A DNA stretch of 64,000 nt from Nocardioides gansuensis. GTDB lineage: Bacteria; Actinomycetota; Actinomycetes; Propionibacteriales; Nocardioidaceae. The notes under the pieces were generated by a model. The model was given only the letters and a program-made list of their open reading frames with translations, was not told the DNA's origin and did no database searches. The translations under genes and the position numbers were made by a program. Position 1 is the stretch's first letter, and each line of letters starts with the position of its first letter. Positions 50,085 through 58,244 of this stretch are shown here, piece after piece. The stretch lies in NCBI RefSeq assembly GCF_003076135.1, contig NZ_QDGZ01000005.1, positions 124,001 to 188,000 of the forward strand. The letters are read 5' to 3'.

Positions 50085-50774
50085 TCAGCCCGCGAGCACC
50101 TCGTCGACCCAGGCGGGGACGAGCTCGGTGGCGGGGCCGTGCCGGGCCTGGTCGAAGTGGGCGGAGCCGTCGCTCGGCTCGAGGTTGAGCTCGAGGGTGC
50201 GGGCGCCGTTGGCGCTGGCCCAGTGCACGAAGCCGGCGGCCGGGTAGACCGCACCCGAGGTGCCCATCGAGACGAAGAGCTCGGCCGCCCAGAGCTCCTG
50301 CTCGATCACGTCCATCCCGTGGGGCATCTCGCCGAACCAGACCACGTCGGGCCGCAGGGACGGCGACCCGCAGCCCGGACAGCCGGGCCGGTCGACCAGG
50401 CTGCCGGTCCACTCAGGGCGCTGGTCACACGACGTACACCAGGCCGCGCGGAGCCGGCCGTGCATGTGGTGCACCCGGCGGGAGCCGCCGCGCTCGTGCA
50501 GGTCGTCGACGTTCTGCGTGACGAGGAACAGGTCGTCGCCGAGGGCCTCCTCGAGCCGGGCGAGCGCCCGGTGGGCGGCGTTGGGCTGCACTCGCGGGAG
50601 GGCGGCGCGGCGCTCGTCGTAGAAGCGCTGGACCAGGTCGGGGTCCGCCGCGAAGGCCTCGGGCGTCGCGACCATCATCGGGTCGTGCCCTTCCCAGAGC
50701 CCGTCGGAGTCGCGGAAGGTGGGCACCCCGCTCTCGGCCGAGATCCCGGCGCCTGTCAGGACGACCACTCTCAT
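50085..50774 (-). CDS. cobB: Sir2-family NAD-dependent deacylase (class III)
   Basis: This 229-aa sirtuin has GAGISAESGVPTFRD, QNVDDLHERGG, the catalytic His in VHHMHG, and four zinc Cys in CTSC and CPGC. Y52-x-x-R55 (FYDERR) is the signature of class III sirtuins that prefer succinyl and malonyl lysines over acetyl. ATG 50774 has TACGCT 8 nt upstream. It is convergent with the TetR gene. Confidence 0.94.
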   Translation of the reverse strand: MRVVVLTGAGISAESGVPTFRDSDGLWEGHDPMMVATPEAFAADPDLVQRFYDERRAALPRVQPNAAHRALARLEEALGDDLFLVTQNVDDLHERGGSRRVHHMHGRLRAAWCTSCDQRPEWTGSLVDRPGCPGCGSPSLRPDVVWFGEMPHGMDVIEQELWAAELFVSMGTSGAVYPAAGFVHWASANGARTLELNLEPSDGSAHFDQARHGPATELVPAWVDEVLAG

Positions 50775-50782
50775 GGCGAGTC

Positions 50783-50788
50783 AGCGTA
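50783..50788 (-). promoter_or_regulatory. -10 box of the Sir2 gene
   Basis: Minus-strand TACGCT lies 8 nt before ATG 50774. Confidence 0.4.
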
Positions 50789-50797
50789 GCCGCGGCG

Positions 50798-51532
50798 TCA
50801 CCGCTCGCCGCCCTTGCGGGGCGGCCGCAGCCCGAGGTGCACGACGGCGTGTGCCACCTGACGCAGGCTCGCGCCGTTGCGGCGCGCGTGCTCGCGAAGG
50901 ACGACGAACGCCTGGTCGACGGTACAGCGCAGCTCGTTGGCGAGGACGCCCTTGGCCTGCTCGATGATGATCCGGCTCTCCAGTGCCTCGCGCAGCTGCT
51001 CCGTCGTACGTCGCGACTCCTCGAGGGCGGAGGCGTTGGCGACGTAGCTCGCGGCCATGTCCGCCAGGATGCAGGCCACCTTCACGTCGGTGTCGTGCCA
51101 CTCGCGGGGCTCGGCGCTGTAGATGTTCACCGCCCCGAGGGACTCGTCCCGGACCTGCAGGGGGACGCCGAGGACGGCGCGCACGTTGCGTTCGCGTGCC
51201 TCCTTGTTCCAGCGCGGCCACTGGTCCGGCGGCTTGCTGAGGTCGGAGACGCGCACGACCTTGCCCAGGAGGTAGGCATCGACGCAGGGCCCTTCCTGGA
51301 GGCGCTCCTCGAGGGTCTCCAGACCGAGGCTCAGCTCGTTGATCCCCGTGACGGGATGCAGCCGACCGTCCGCGTCGGTCAGGGCGACCCCCGTGCCGAC
51401 GGCCCCCAGGATCTCGACGATGTGCTCGGCGAGGCGGTAGAGGACCTCGCTGACCTCGTAGCGGTTCGCCAGGGTGTGGGCGAACTCCGAAAGCACCTCG
51501 GTCATGAGCTGGTCGTTTCGGAACTGGGTCAT
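50798..51532 (-). CDS. GAF-ANTAR domain regulator
   Basis: This 244-aa protein has a GAF domain (about 30-165; VGTGVALTDADGRLHPV, EGPCVDAYLLGKVVRVSDLSKPPDQWPRWNKEA, VLGVPLQVRDESLGAVNIYS) and a C-terminal ANTAR RNA-binding domain (about 180-235; ALESRIIIEQAKGVLANELRCTVDQAFVVLREHAR). ATG 51532 places the first helix properly (MTQFRNDQLMTEVLSEFAHTL); an upstream open extension is probably untranslated. The STAS gene is divergent at 194 nt. It likely regulates by antitermination on an unidentified RNA. Confidence 0.88.
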   Translation of the reverse strand: MTQFRNDQLMTEVLSEFAHTLANRYEVSEVLYRLAEHIVEILGAVGTGVALTDADGRLHPVTGINELSLGLETLEERLQEGPCVDAYLLGKVVRVSDLSKPPDQWPRWNKEARERNVRAVLGVPLQVRDESLGAVNIYSAEPREWHDTDVKVACILADMAASYVANASALEESRRTTEQLREALESRIIIEQAKGVLANELRCTVDQAFVVLREHARRNGASLRQVAHAVVHLGLRPPRKGGER

Positions 51533-51726
51533 TACCACGTCATCTCTACTCGGGCGCCCATCGGCGCGCCTGGTAGCCACCGTATGTCGAGACGCCTCTG
51601 GCGTGACCGAGATCACTGACATACATTCGTTCCGCTGCATTCCCCCGGACCGTGCGGGCATCGGCGATGAGGACGTGTCCCGAACCCGACACGTCGGACC
51701 CGTGTGTCTGACCGAGGGGAACGTCC
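51533..51726. other. Divergent promoter region, ANTAR/STAS
   Basis: This 194-nt gap lies between the GAF-ANTAR and STAS genes. I see no clear hairpin pair or operator beyond possible ribosome-binding site GAGGGGA for the STAS gene. Confidence 0.4.
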
Positions 51727-52128
51727 ATGTCTCTGCACATCACCCACCGCGCCGGTGCGCTCGTCGTGAGGGCGGTCGCCGCTGCGCGCGAAGACTGCCT
51801 CGCGCAGCTCAACTCCGTGCTGGGCAACCTGCTGTCCAGTGCCGACCGAGTGGTGCTGGACCTGAGCGAGGTGATGCTCGCGCCGTCCGAGCGCGTGGTC
51901 CGCTTCATGCAGCACCTGACCAGCCTGAGCCTCGCCTCCGGATGCGAGATCGTCGTCGTCGCGGAGCGGCTCAGCGCCCGTCGGGTCCTCCGCGCCGCCT
52001 CACCAGGCCGCCTTGTCGGCATCGTGCCGACGCTGGCAGCCGCGCTCGGCGAGCACCCGAGCGTCCCCGGCCCGCGGCCGGTGACGACGCTGCGGGCGGT
52101 CGCCCCGATCGAAGAGGGGGTCTCGTGA
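51727..52128 (+). CDS. STAS domain protein (anti-sigma antagonist-like)
   Basis: This 133-aa protein fits a STAS fold: a central DRVVLDLSEVMLAPSERVVRFMQHLTSLSLASGCEIVVVAE (strand, loop with a phosphorylatable-type Ser, helix). The Ser in APSERVV sits where SpoIIAA-like proteins are phosphorylated by anti-sigma kinases, but no kinase or sigma gene is adjacent. It is divergent from the GAF-ANTAR gene and may share stress signalling with it; this is inference. ATG 51727 follows GAGGGGA. Confidence 0.68.
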   Translation: MSLHITHRAGALVVRAVAAAREDCLAQLNSVLGNLLSSADRVVLDLSEVMLAPSERVVRFMQHLTSLSLASGCEIVVVAERLSARRVLRAASPGRLVGIVPTLAAALGEHPSVPGPRPVTTLRAVAPIEEGVS

Positions 52129-52180
52129 CCGCCGCCTGATCCGGGATCCGGGTCGGCCGTGCCGTCAGGATGCTGTGGCG

Positions 52181-52972
52181 CTACGGCGCGACGTGTAACG
52201 GCTCGGGTGCCCCGGCCTGGAAGGCCACACTGATCCGTCCGCTGACGTGGTCGTGTGCGACGTGGGCGCGCACGCCGTAGACGTCGGCGATCAGGGCTGG
52301 CGTCAGCACATCGGCGGGGGGCCCGCCCGCCACGACACGACCGCTTCGCAGGACGAGCACGACGTCACAGAACATCGCGGCGAGGTTGAGGTCATGGAGG
52401 GCGATGACCGCGGTCACGGGCAGTTCAGCCACCAGCGCGAGCAGCTCGAGCTGGTGCCGGATGTCGAGGTGGTTCGTCGGCTCATCGAGAAGCAGCTCGC
52501 GGGGCTCCTGAGCGAGCGCGCGGGCGATGTGGGCACGCTGGCGCTCGCCGCCCGAGAGCGTGTGCCAGCGCTGCCTTGCCTTCTCCGTGAGGCCCACATG
52601 CGCGAGTGCCCTGTCGATCGCACGCTCATCCTCCGCGGTGTCGCCTCCCAGGAGGGGGCGGTGCGGCGTGCGGCCAAGGCGTACGACATCGCGCACGATG
52701 ATGTCGGCGTCCGTCTCTGCGTGCTGGGTGACCGTCGCAACGGCACGTGCGATCTCACGCCGCCGCATCCCCGAGAGATCGGCGCCGTCCAGCGTCACGG
52801 TGCCGGTGTCAGGTCTCGCGACTCCCTGCAGCAGTCGCAGCAGGGAGGACTTCCCGGACCCGTTCGGGCCGAGCAGAGCCACTGTCGACCCGGGCGCCGG
52901 CTGGACTGTCACGCCGTCGACGACAAGCGCGCCGCCGCGTCGCCAGGAGACACGCTCGGCATGGAGCGTCAT
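52181..52972 (-). CDS. Iron-siderophore ABC transporter ATPase
   Basis: This 263-aa ATP-binding subunit has Walker A GPNGSGKSSLL (about 36-46), signature LSGGERQRAHIARAL, Walker B LLLDEPTNHLD and the switch His in ALHDLNL. It matches FepC/FhuC-type ATPases. The ATG overlaps the permease stop (ATGA). It is the last gene of the three-gene unit with the lipoprotein and permease, under the IdeR/DtxR box at 55140-55156. Confidence 0.94.
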   Translation of the reverse strand: MTLHAERVSWRRGGALVVDGVTVQPAPGSTVALLGPNGSGKSSLLRLLQGVARPDTGTVTLDGADLSGMRRREIARAVATVTQHAETDADIIVRDVVRLGRTPHRPLLGGDTAEDERAIDRALAHVGLTEKARQRWHTLSGGERQRAHIARALAQEPRELLLDEPTNHLDIRHQLELLALVAELPVTAVIALHDLNLAAMFCDVVLVLRSGRVVAGGPPADVLTPALIADVYGVRAHVAHDHVSGRISVAFQAGAPEPLHVAP

Positions 52973-54054
52973 GCGTGCCCCCTCCGCCGCACGAGGAGCA
53001 GCACGAAGACAGGGACGCCTACGAGGGCCGTCCCCACACCGACGGGCAACGGCGTCGGCGCGAAGACCACGCGGGAGGCGGCGTCCACCCACACCATGAA
53101 CACCGCGCCGAGCGCGGCGGTGGCAGGGATGACTCGGGAGTGGAGTTGTCCGAAGAGAAGGCGTGCTGCGTGTGGCAGGACGAGTCCCACGAAGCCGATG
53201 GCGCCGGCGACACTCACGAGCGCCGCCGTCAGGAGGGCGGTGAGGACGAGGAGAAGCACGCGCGTGCGCGCGACGTGAATGCCCAGCGACGCAGCGACAT
53301 CCTCGCCGAAGGCGAACGCGTCGAGCGAACGCGCCGACGCGATGCAGATGACACCACCCGCCGCGACGACCACGGAGAGCAGGACGACGTCATCCCAGCG
53401 CATGCCCTCGAGCGAGCCCAGGAGCCAGAACATCACGCCGCGGGTCTCGTCGGCGTCGGCGAAGCCGAACACGACGAGCGAGGTGAGCGCCGAGAAGAAC
53501 TGCGTGCTCGCGACGCCCGCGAGGACAACGCTCGACGTCCCGCCAGTCGAGAACCGTGCGAGCAGGAGCACGACACCGAACGCCGCGAGAGCGCCGATGA
53601 ACGCCCCTCCCGACACCCCAAGCGCCCCGCCTCCGATTCCGAGGACCCCGATCAGGACGGCCCCTGTGGATGCCCCTGACGACACGCCGAGCACGAAGGG
53701 GTCGGCGAGCGGGTTGCGCAAGAGCGACTGCAGGATCGCCCCGCACAGGCCCAGCCCCGCACCACAGGCAGCCGCGACGAGCGCGCGCGGGAGCCGCTCC
53801 TCCCACACGATCGCATCCTCCGCGGCACGAACGGGGATGTCGGCCAGCCGTAGGTGGTTGAGGAGGATGTCGCGGACGTTCACGAGCGAGACGTCAGCGG
53901 GTCCGAGCGTGACCGCGACGGCGACAGAAAGAGCAAGAGCCACGACGGCCGCGAGGACAAGGAGAGGCGCCAGCGTGACTCGTGGCCTCGGCCAGTCCCT
54001 GACGGCGAGCGCGGAGGCGATGGTGCTCAGAGCTCGTCCTTGTGCTTGATCCAC
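52969..54054 (-). CDS. FecCD-type iron-siderophore permease
   Basis: This 361-aa permease has about ten helices. FecCD motifs include RLPRALVAAACGAGLGLCGAILQSLLRNPLADPFVLGVSSGA, and ATPase-coupling loops around GIHVARTRVLLLVL and GFVGLVLPHAARLLFG. Only one permease gene is present, so a homodimer is expected. GTG 54054 is the only good start upstream of the first helix, overlapping the binding-protein gene by 28 nt. Confidence 0.9.
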   Translation of the reverse strand: MDQAQGRALSTIASALAVRDWPRPRVTLAPLLVLAAVVALALSVAVAVTLGPADVSLVNVRDILLNHLRLADIPVRAAEDAIVWEERLPRALVAAACGAGLGLCGAILQSLLRNPLADPFVLGVSSGASTGAVLIGVLGIGGGALGVSGGAFIGALAAFGVVLLLARFSTGGTSSVVLAGVASTQFFSALTSLVVFGFADADETRGVMFWLLGSLEGMRWDDVVLLSVVVAAGGVICIASARSLDAFAFGEDVAASLGIHVARTRVLLLVLTALLTAALVSVAGAIGFVGLVLPHAARLLFGQLHSRVIPATAALGAVFMVWVDAASRVVFAPTPLPVGVGTALVGVPVFVLLLVRRRGHA

Positions 54055-55076
54055 CAGGCCTGGATCTTCTCGAGCCCGTCCACGAAGCGGATGGACGGGT
54101 TCATCTCCGCGCCGTGTAGCGCGATGAAACGCTCACCCTCGACAGCGTCGAGCGACTGCGTCAGCGGATCCTCCTCGAGGAACGCGATCTTGTCTTCGAG
54201 GCGGTCGCCCGGGAAGCGGTCGCGCTGCAGGTCACCGAGCACGAGGATGTCGGGATCGGCGTCCACGACTGTCTCCCAGCCCACGGCCGGCCAGTCGTCC
54301 GCCGTGTCGGTGAACACGTTCTCCATCCCCGTCGCCCTGGCGAGGAGCGAGGCAGAGCCGAGTCCGCCGGCGACGTACGGCGTCTTCGTGTCGGCGAACC
54401 AGAACATGACTGTGCGCCCGTCGAAGTCGACTCCCTCGGTCGCGGCCGCTGCGCGCTCCTCCAGCTCGGCGATGAGGGACTCGCCGCGACCTTGAACGTC
54501 GAAGATCTCCGCGAGCTCGCGAATCTCCTGATACAGAGCGTCGGTGGTGAGCGGCGTCGTCCGCCTGCTGCCGCCGTTCACGCTCACGCCGTTGTCGCAG
54601 TCGGTCGGCGACAGGTAGGACCCGATGTCCGTCTCCTCGAGCCGGTGGCGCGTCACCACACCGCCCTCGGCGAAGTGCCGCCCGAACGACGCCGTCACGA
54701 AATCCGGGTCGGCGCCGAGGAGAACCTCGTACGTCGGGGCGTTGTCCGCGAGCCGCGGCACCGACTCGTTCGCGCTCGAGAGTGAGTCGAGTACGGGATC
54801 GGTCCACGACGCCGTGCCCACCATGCGGTCCTCAAGGCCCAGCGAGAGCAGGATCTCGGTCGAGTTCTGGTCAAGCGAGACCACGCGCTGTGGGGCGGAC
54901 TCGACGCTGACCTCGTGGCCGCAGTTCTCCAACACGAGCGGATACCGGGTGCGTCCTTCACCGACTGCAGCGGTTGCCTCAGGTTCGACCACCTCGGAGG
55001 CACCGCATCCCGTCAGCGCGAGCGCGGTGAGGATGGAGATCGCTCCCGTGAGAGCGCGCGTTCGTGTGATGGCCAT
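54027..55076 (-). CDS. Iron-siderophore-binding lipoprotein
   Basis: This 349-aa binding protein has a lipobox (LALTGC, Cys24). The domain is of the FecB/FepB type: ENCGHEVSVESAPQRVVSLDQNSTEILLSLGLEDRMVGT, DPDILVLGDLQRDRF and the C-terminal FIALHGAEMNPSIRFVDGLEKI. ATG 55076 follows CAGGAG. It is the first gene of the transport operon and lies 64 nt downstream of an IdeR/DtxR box. The siderophore is unknown; no biosynthetic genes are adjacent. Confidence 0.94.
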   Translation of the reverse strand: MAITRTRALTGAISILTALALTGCGASEVVEPEATAAVGEGRTRYPLVLENCGHEVSVESAPQRVVSLDQNSTEILLSLGLEDRMVGTASWTDPVLDSLSSANESVPRLADNAPTYEVLLGADPDFVTASFGRHFAEGGVVTRHRLEETDIGSYLSPTDCDNGVSVNGGSRRTTPLTTDALYQEIRELAEIFDVQGRGESLIAELEERAAAATEGVDFDGRTVMFWFADTKTPYVAGGLGSASLLARATGMENVFTDTADDWPAVGWETVVDADPDILVLGDLQRDRFPGDRLEDKIAFLEEDPLTQSLDAVEGERFIALHGAEMNPSIRFVDGLEKIQAWWIKHKDEL

Positions 55077-55139
55077 GGGACTCCTGGTGCTCCGGGCCCC
55101 CCGTGGGGGATGTCTGACTGATCACGTCAACCGGAGCAG

Positions 55140-55156
55140 AAGGTTAGCCTAACCTT
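55140..55156 (-). promoter_or_regulatory. IdeR/DtxR iron box
   Basis: AAGGTTAGCCTAACCTT is a perfect 17-nt palindrome matching the DtxR/IdeR consensus with TTAG-centre symmetry. It would shut off the siderophore transporter when iron is plentiful. Confidence 0.85.
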
Positions 55157-55398
55157 AGTTCTGGTTGGTCTTGGGGCCCGTGATTGAGCTCGCCGGTGGT
55201 TCGGGTTGCGGCACCCACGACCTGACCCCCCTCCTGCCTGAGGAAGGCGCGATCCACCACAGGCCGGTCACCACCTCGCCGCCGACGGGATGTCGCTACA
55301 GCGGACCTCAGGCCGGCCGCCCGCGACAGCCCCGCGCAGGTCCCGCCGAGCTCGTCAGCGCCTGGACCCGCACGGGGATGCGGAGGTGAACGGCGTGG
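55157..55398. other. Non-coding gap between iron transporter promoter and small gene
   Basis: No credible gene is seen here. Short open frames at 55165-55389 (+) lack promoter or ribosome-binding signals. The whole region 55077-55696 otherwise holds only the iron box, the 83-aa gene and the MocR promoter. Confidence 0.5.
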
Positions 55399-55650
55399 TC
55401 AACATCCTCTCCTGAGGGTGGCAGGGTGATGCGTCGCGGCGGCATTGCCCGGTCCAGGCACGGACGGGTGCTGCCTGGCCAGGCGCCGGACAAGCCACGC
55501 CAGCGTCTCCATGTCGCGTCGAGGTCGATCGGCCACAACTGGGGCATTGGGTAGTGCCGAGAGCGCGTCCGACTGCTGCGCCCAGTGCCGAAACACTGGC
55601 CGGAGCGCGGCGGAGATCCCAGCGGTATCGCTGTGTCGGTGTGTCGTCAT
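55399..55650 (-). CDS. 83-aa hypothetical protein divergent from MocR regulator
   Basis: This 83-aa protein is not recognised. It begins MTTHRHSDTAGISAALRPVF and has an amphipathic first half (LRPVFRHWAQQSDALSALPN), a second helix DMETLAWLVRRLARQ, then a Pro/Ala-rich end RRGC. It has no signal or membrane segment. Support for reality is a TAATGT box exactly 7 nt before the ATG and divergence from a MocR gene with GATCCG repeats between them, as MocR regulators often face their target. It could still be chance in this high-GC DNA. Confidence 0.45.
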   Translation of the reverse strand: MTTHRHSDTAGISAALRPVFRHWAQQSDALSALPNAPVVADRPRRDMETLAWLVRRLARQHPSVPGPGNAAATHHPATLRRGC

Positions 55651-55657
55651 GACCCCG

Positions 55658-55663
55658 ACATTA
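55658..55663 (-). promoter_or_regulatory. -10 box of the 83-aa gene
   Basis: Minus-strand TAATGT lies 7 nt before ATG 55650, a leaderless arrangement. Confidence 0.4.
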
Positions 55664-55691
55664 GATCCGTTCGGACTGGAACTATGATCCG
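55664..55691. promoter_or_regulatory. Candidate MocR operator (GATCCG direct repeats)
   Basis: GATCCG at 55664-55669 and 55686-55691 are 22 nt apart, about two helical turns, and flank or overlap the -10 boxes of both divergent genes. Confidence 0.5.
55683..55688 (+). promoter_or_regulatory. -10 box of the MocR gene
   Basis: TATGAT lies 8 nt before GTG 55697 and overlaps the second GATCCG repeat. Confidence 0.5.
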
Positions 55692-55696
55692 ATACT

Positions 55697-57106
55697 GTGC
55701 CGAAATCCCAGACCAATCCAGCGTGGGATGTCTTGCTGGACCTGCGCGCGGTAGGCACCGGCCCTCTCCACGAGCGTCTCAAGAGGGCGCTTCGAGCTGC
55801 CATCCGCTCCGGCCGCCTCGCCACAGGGGCGACGCTGCCTCCGAGTCGAGCGCTCGCCCTGGATCTGGGATGTTCACGCTGGGCGGTGACCGAGGCGTAC
55901 GCGCAGCTCACCGCGGAGGGCTACCTGGAGGCGCGGCCCGGCTCGGGCACCCGAGTCCGTTGGGTGGACACTGCCCACGCCGCCGATGCCGGCGTGTCCC
56001 GGGCCAGCCGTCCGTCGGTCCGGATTGACCTCGCTCCCGGCCTGCCCGACCTTCGGGCCTTCCCTCGGGCACGTTGGGCCGCGGCGCTGCGGACTGTCAC
56101 CGCCAACGCCCCCATGACGGATCTGGGCTACGCAGATCCGTTCGGGCATCACGAACTGCGCACCGTCCTCATCGAATACCTGCAGCGCAGCCGGGCCGCG
56201 ACCGCATCCGGTGCCCAGCTGATGGTCACCACGGGCACCAGCTCAGGAGTACGACGTCTCTGCCAAGCGTTGGCCTCTGCCGGACACCGGTCGATGGCCG
56301 TGGAGGACCCGGGCTGGCCCCGGCTGGCGGATGCGGTGCGGGAGGCGGGGCTCGAGCCGGTCCCGGTGGGTGTCGACGACCAGGGACTCCGCGTGGCCGA
56401 CCTCGCCGCCCATCCCGGGACCCGCGCGGTCCTCACCGCGCCGGCGCACCAGTTCCCGCGCGGCGTGGTGCTGACAGCCGAACGACGCGCGGCCCTTCTG
56501 GACTGGGCACATCGCGTCGACGGCCTGGTCCTCGAGGACGACTACGACGCCGAGTTCCGATATGACCGGAGCCCGGTGTCCACGATGCAAGGCATGGACC
56601 CCCGCCGCGTCGTGCTTCTCGGGTCGCTGTCCAAGACGCTTTCACCGGCGCTGGGCATCGGGTGGATGCTCGTGCCCTCCCGATGGGCCGACACACTGCG
56701 TCGCTCGGAGACCACGCCGGCGCTCCCGCCCGTCCTGGACCAGCTCGCCTTTGCGCGGCTGCTGACCTCGGGGGGTTATGACCGCCATCTGCGAAAGGCA
56801 CGTCGCGCCTTCCGCATCCGACGCGATCTTCTCGTGGCCGAGTTGGAGCAGCGACTGCCCGCTTGCGCGGTGTCCGGCGTCGCAGCCGGCCTCCACCTCG
56901 TGGTGCACCTACCCGAAGCCGTGCACGCCTCCGCGATGGTCCGCGAGGCCGAGAAGCGCGGCTTGCGCGTCGTCGACCTGGACAGGTACCGCGCCAGCGG
57001 TTCCGGCCCATCGGCACTGGTGCTCGGGTACGGCAACATCACCGATGCACTCGTCCCCGAAGCCGTCTCCATCCTGGCAGACATCCTCGCCTCACAGCGC
57101 GCCTGA
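55697..57106 (+). CDS. MocR-type GntR/aminotransferase regulator
   Basis: This 469-aa protein joins an N-terminal GntR winged helix (about 20-90; HERLKRALRAAIRSGRLATGATLPPSRALALDLGCSRWAVTEAYAQLTAEGYL) to a fold-type I aminotransferase-like domain. The PLP lysine is in GSLSKTLSPALGIGWM. Conserved PLP contacts include DDYDAEFRYDR and TGTSSGV. MocR proteins often use PLP or a derivative to control cofactor or amino-acid genes. GTG 55697 has a TATGAT box and no ribosome-binding site. It is divergent from the 83-aa gene, its possible target. Confidence 0.93.
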   Translation: MPKSQTNPAWDVLLDLRAVGTGPLHERLKRALRAAIRSGRLATGATLPPSRALALDLGCSRWAVTEAYAQLTAEGYLEARPGSGTRVRWVDTAHAADAGVSRASRPSVRIDLAPGLPDLRAFPRARWAAALRTVTANAPMTDLGYADPFGHHELRTVLIEYLQRSRAATASGAQLMVTTGTSSGVRRLCQALASAGHRSMAVEDPGWPRLADAVREAGLEPVPVGVDDQGLRVADLAAHPGTRAVLTAPAHQFPRGVVLTAERRAALLDWAHRVDGLVLEDDYDAEFRYDRSPVSTMQGMDPRRVVLLGSLSKTLSPALGIGWMLVPSRWADTLRRSETTPALPPVLDQLAFARLLTSGGYDRHLRKARRAFRIRRDLLVAELEQRLPACAVSGVAAGLHLVVHLPEAVHASAMVREAEKRGLRVVDLDRYRASGSGPSALVLGYGNITDALVPEAVSILADILASQRA

Positions 57107-57121
57107 GAGTCGCATGCCGGG

Positions 57122-58069
57122 TCAGTAGTACCAGGGGTAGGGCGACCAGTCGGGCTCGCGCTTCTCCAGGAACTGGTCACGGCCCTCCTGGGCCTCGTCG
57201 GTCATGTACGCCAGTCGCGTGGCCTCGCCGGCGAAGAGCTGCTGACCGACGAGCCCGTCGTCGAGCAGGTTGAAGGAGTACTTCAGCATCCGCTGCGCCG
57301 TCGGGCTCTTCGCGTTGATCTTGCGACCCCACTCCAGCGCGACCGCCTCCAGCTCGGCATGATCGACCACCCGGTTGACCGCGCCCATCTGGTGCATCGT
57401 CTCCGCGTCGTACTCGTCGGCGAGGAAGAAGATCTCCCGGGCGAACTTCTGCCCGACCTGACGGGCGAGGTACGCCGAGCCGTAGCCGCCGTCGAAGGAG
57501 CCGACGTCGGCATCGGTCTGCTTGAAGCGGGCGTGCTCACGGCTCGCGAGCGTGAGGTCGCAGACCACGTGGAGGGAGTGGCCGCCGCCCGCCGCCCAGC
57601 CGGGCACCACGCAGATGACCACCTTGGGCATGAAGCGGATCAGCCGCTGGCACTCGAGGATGTGCAGTCGCGCGAGCCTGGCCTTGTCCAGGACCGACGG
57701 CTCCTCCGCGCCGGTGCGGCCGGCGGCGTAGGCGTCGTCGGCCTCGTACTGGTAGCCCGCCTTGCCGCGGATGCGCTGGTCGCCACCGGTGCAGAAGGCC
57801 CACTTGCCGCTCTTGGGCGACGGCCCGTTGCCGGTGAGGATCACGCACCCGACGTCGGCGGTGGTGCGCGCGTGCTCGAGCGTGCGCAGCAGCTCGTCGA
57901 CCGTGTGCGGCCGGAACGCGTTGAGCACGTCGGGCCGGTCGAACGCGATGCGCACGGTGCCGTGCTCGCGGGCGCGGTGGTAGGTCAGGTCGGTGAGGTC
58001 CTCGAACCCGGGCACGGCCTCCCACGCTGACGCGTCGAAGATCTCCGAGACGCCCTCGATCGCGCTCAT
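57122..58069 (-). CDS. menB: 1,4-dihydroxy-2-naphthoyl-CoA synthase
   Basis: This 315-aa crotonase closes the naphthoate ring from o-succinylbenzoyl-CoA in menaquinone synthesis. Diagnostic MenB segments are SGKWAFCTGGDQRIRGK, VPGWAAGGGHSLHVVCDLTLASREHA, TDADVGSFDGGYGSAYLARQVGQKFAREIFFLADEYDA, and the C-terminal WSPYPWYY. ATG 58069 follows AAGGTGGAGG. It stands alone; other men genes are outside the window. Confidence 0.96.
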   Translation of the reverse strand: MSAIEGVSEIFDASAWEAVPGFEDLTDLTYHRAREHGTVRIAFDRPDVLNAFRPHTVDELLRTLEHARTTADVGCVILTGNGPSPKSGKWAFCTGGDQRIRGKAGYQYEADDAYAAGRTGAEEPSVLDKARLARLHILECQRLIRFMPKVVICVVPGWAAGGGHSLHVVCDLTLASREHARFKQTDADVGSFDGGYGSAYLARQVGQKFAREIFFLADEYDAETMHQMGAVNRVVDHAELEAVALEWGRKINAKSPTAQRMLKYSFNLLDDGLVGQQLFAGEATRLAYMTDEAQEGRDQFLEKREPDWSPYPWYY

Positions 58070-58244
58070 GCCTCCACCTTTCCTCGTGCGGCGCCACCGG
58101 CTGTCGGCACCTCGGGGAACTGAACCACGACACATTCCTCCTCGGCCGCGGCCGCGGTCGCGGCTCACCGGCGACGATTCTTGCCTGACCGGCGCCGACG
58201 CGGGGGAGGACCCCCGCAGATGTCGCGCAGCGAGACGGGCCCGC

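Noticed and set aside
55165..55389. 74-residue plus-strand frame
   Set aside because: No promoter or ribosome-binding site, no recognisable domain, and it starts just after the iron box directed the other way.
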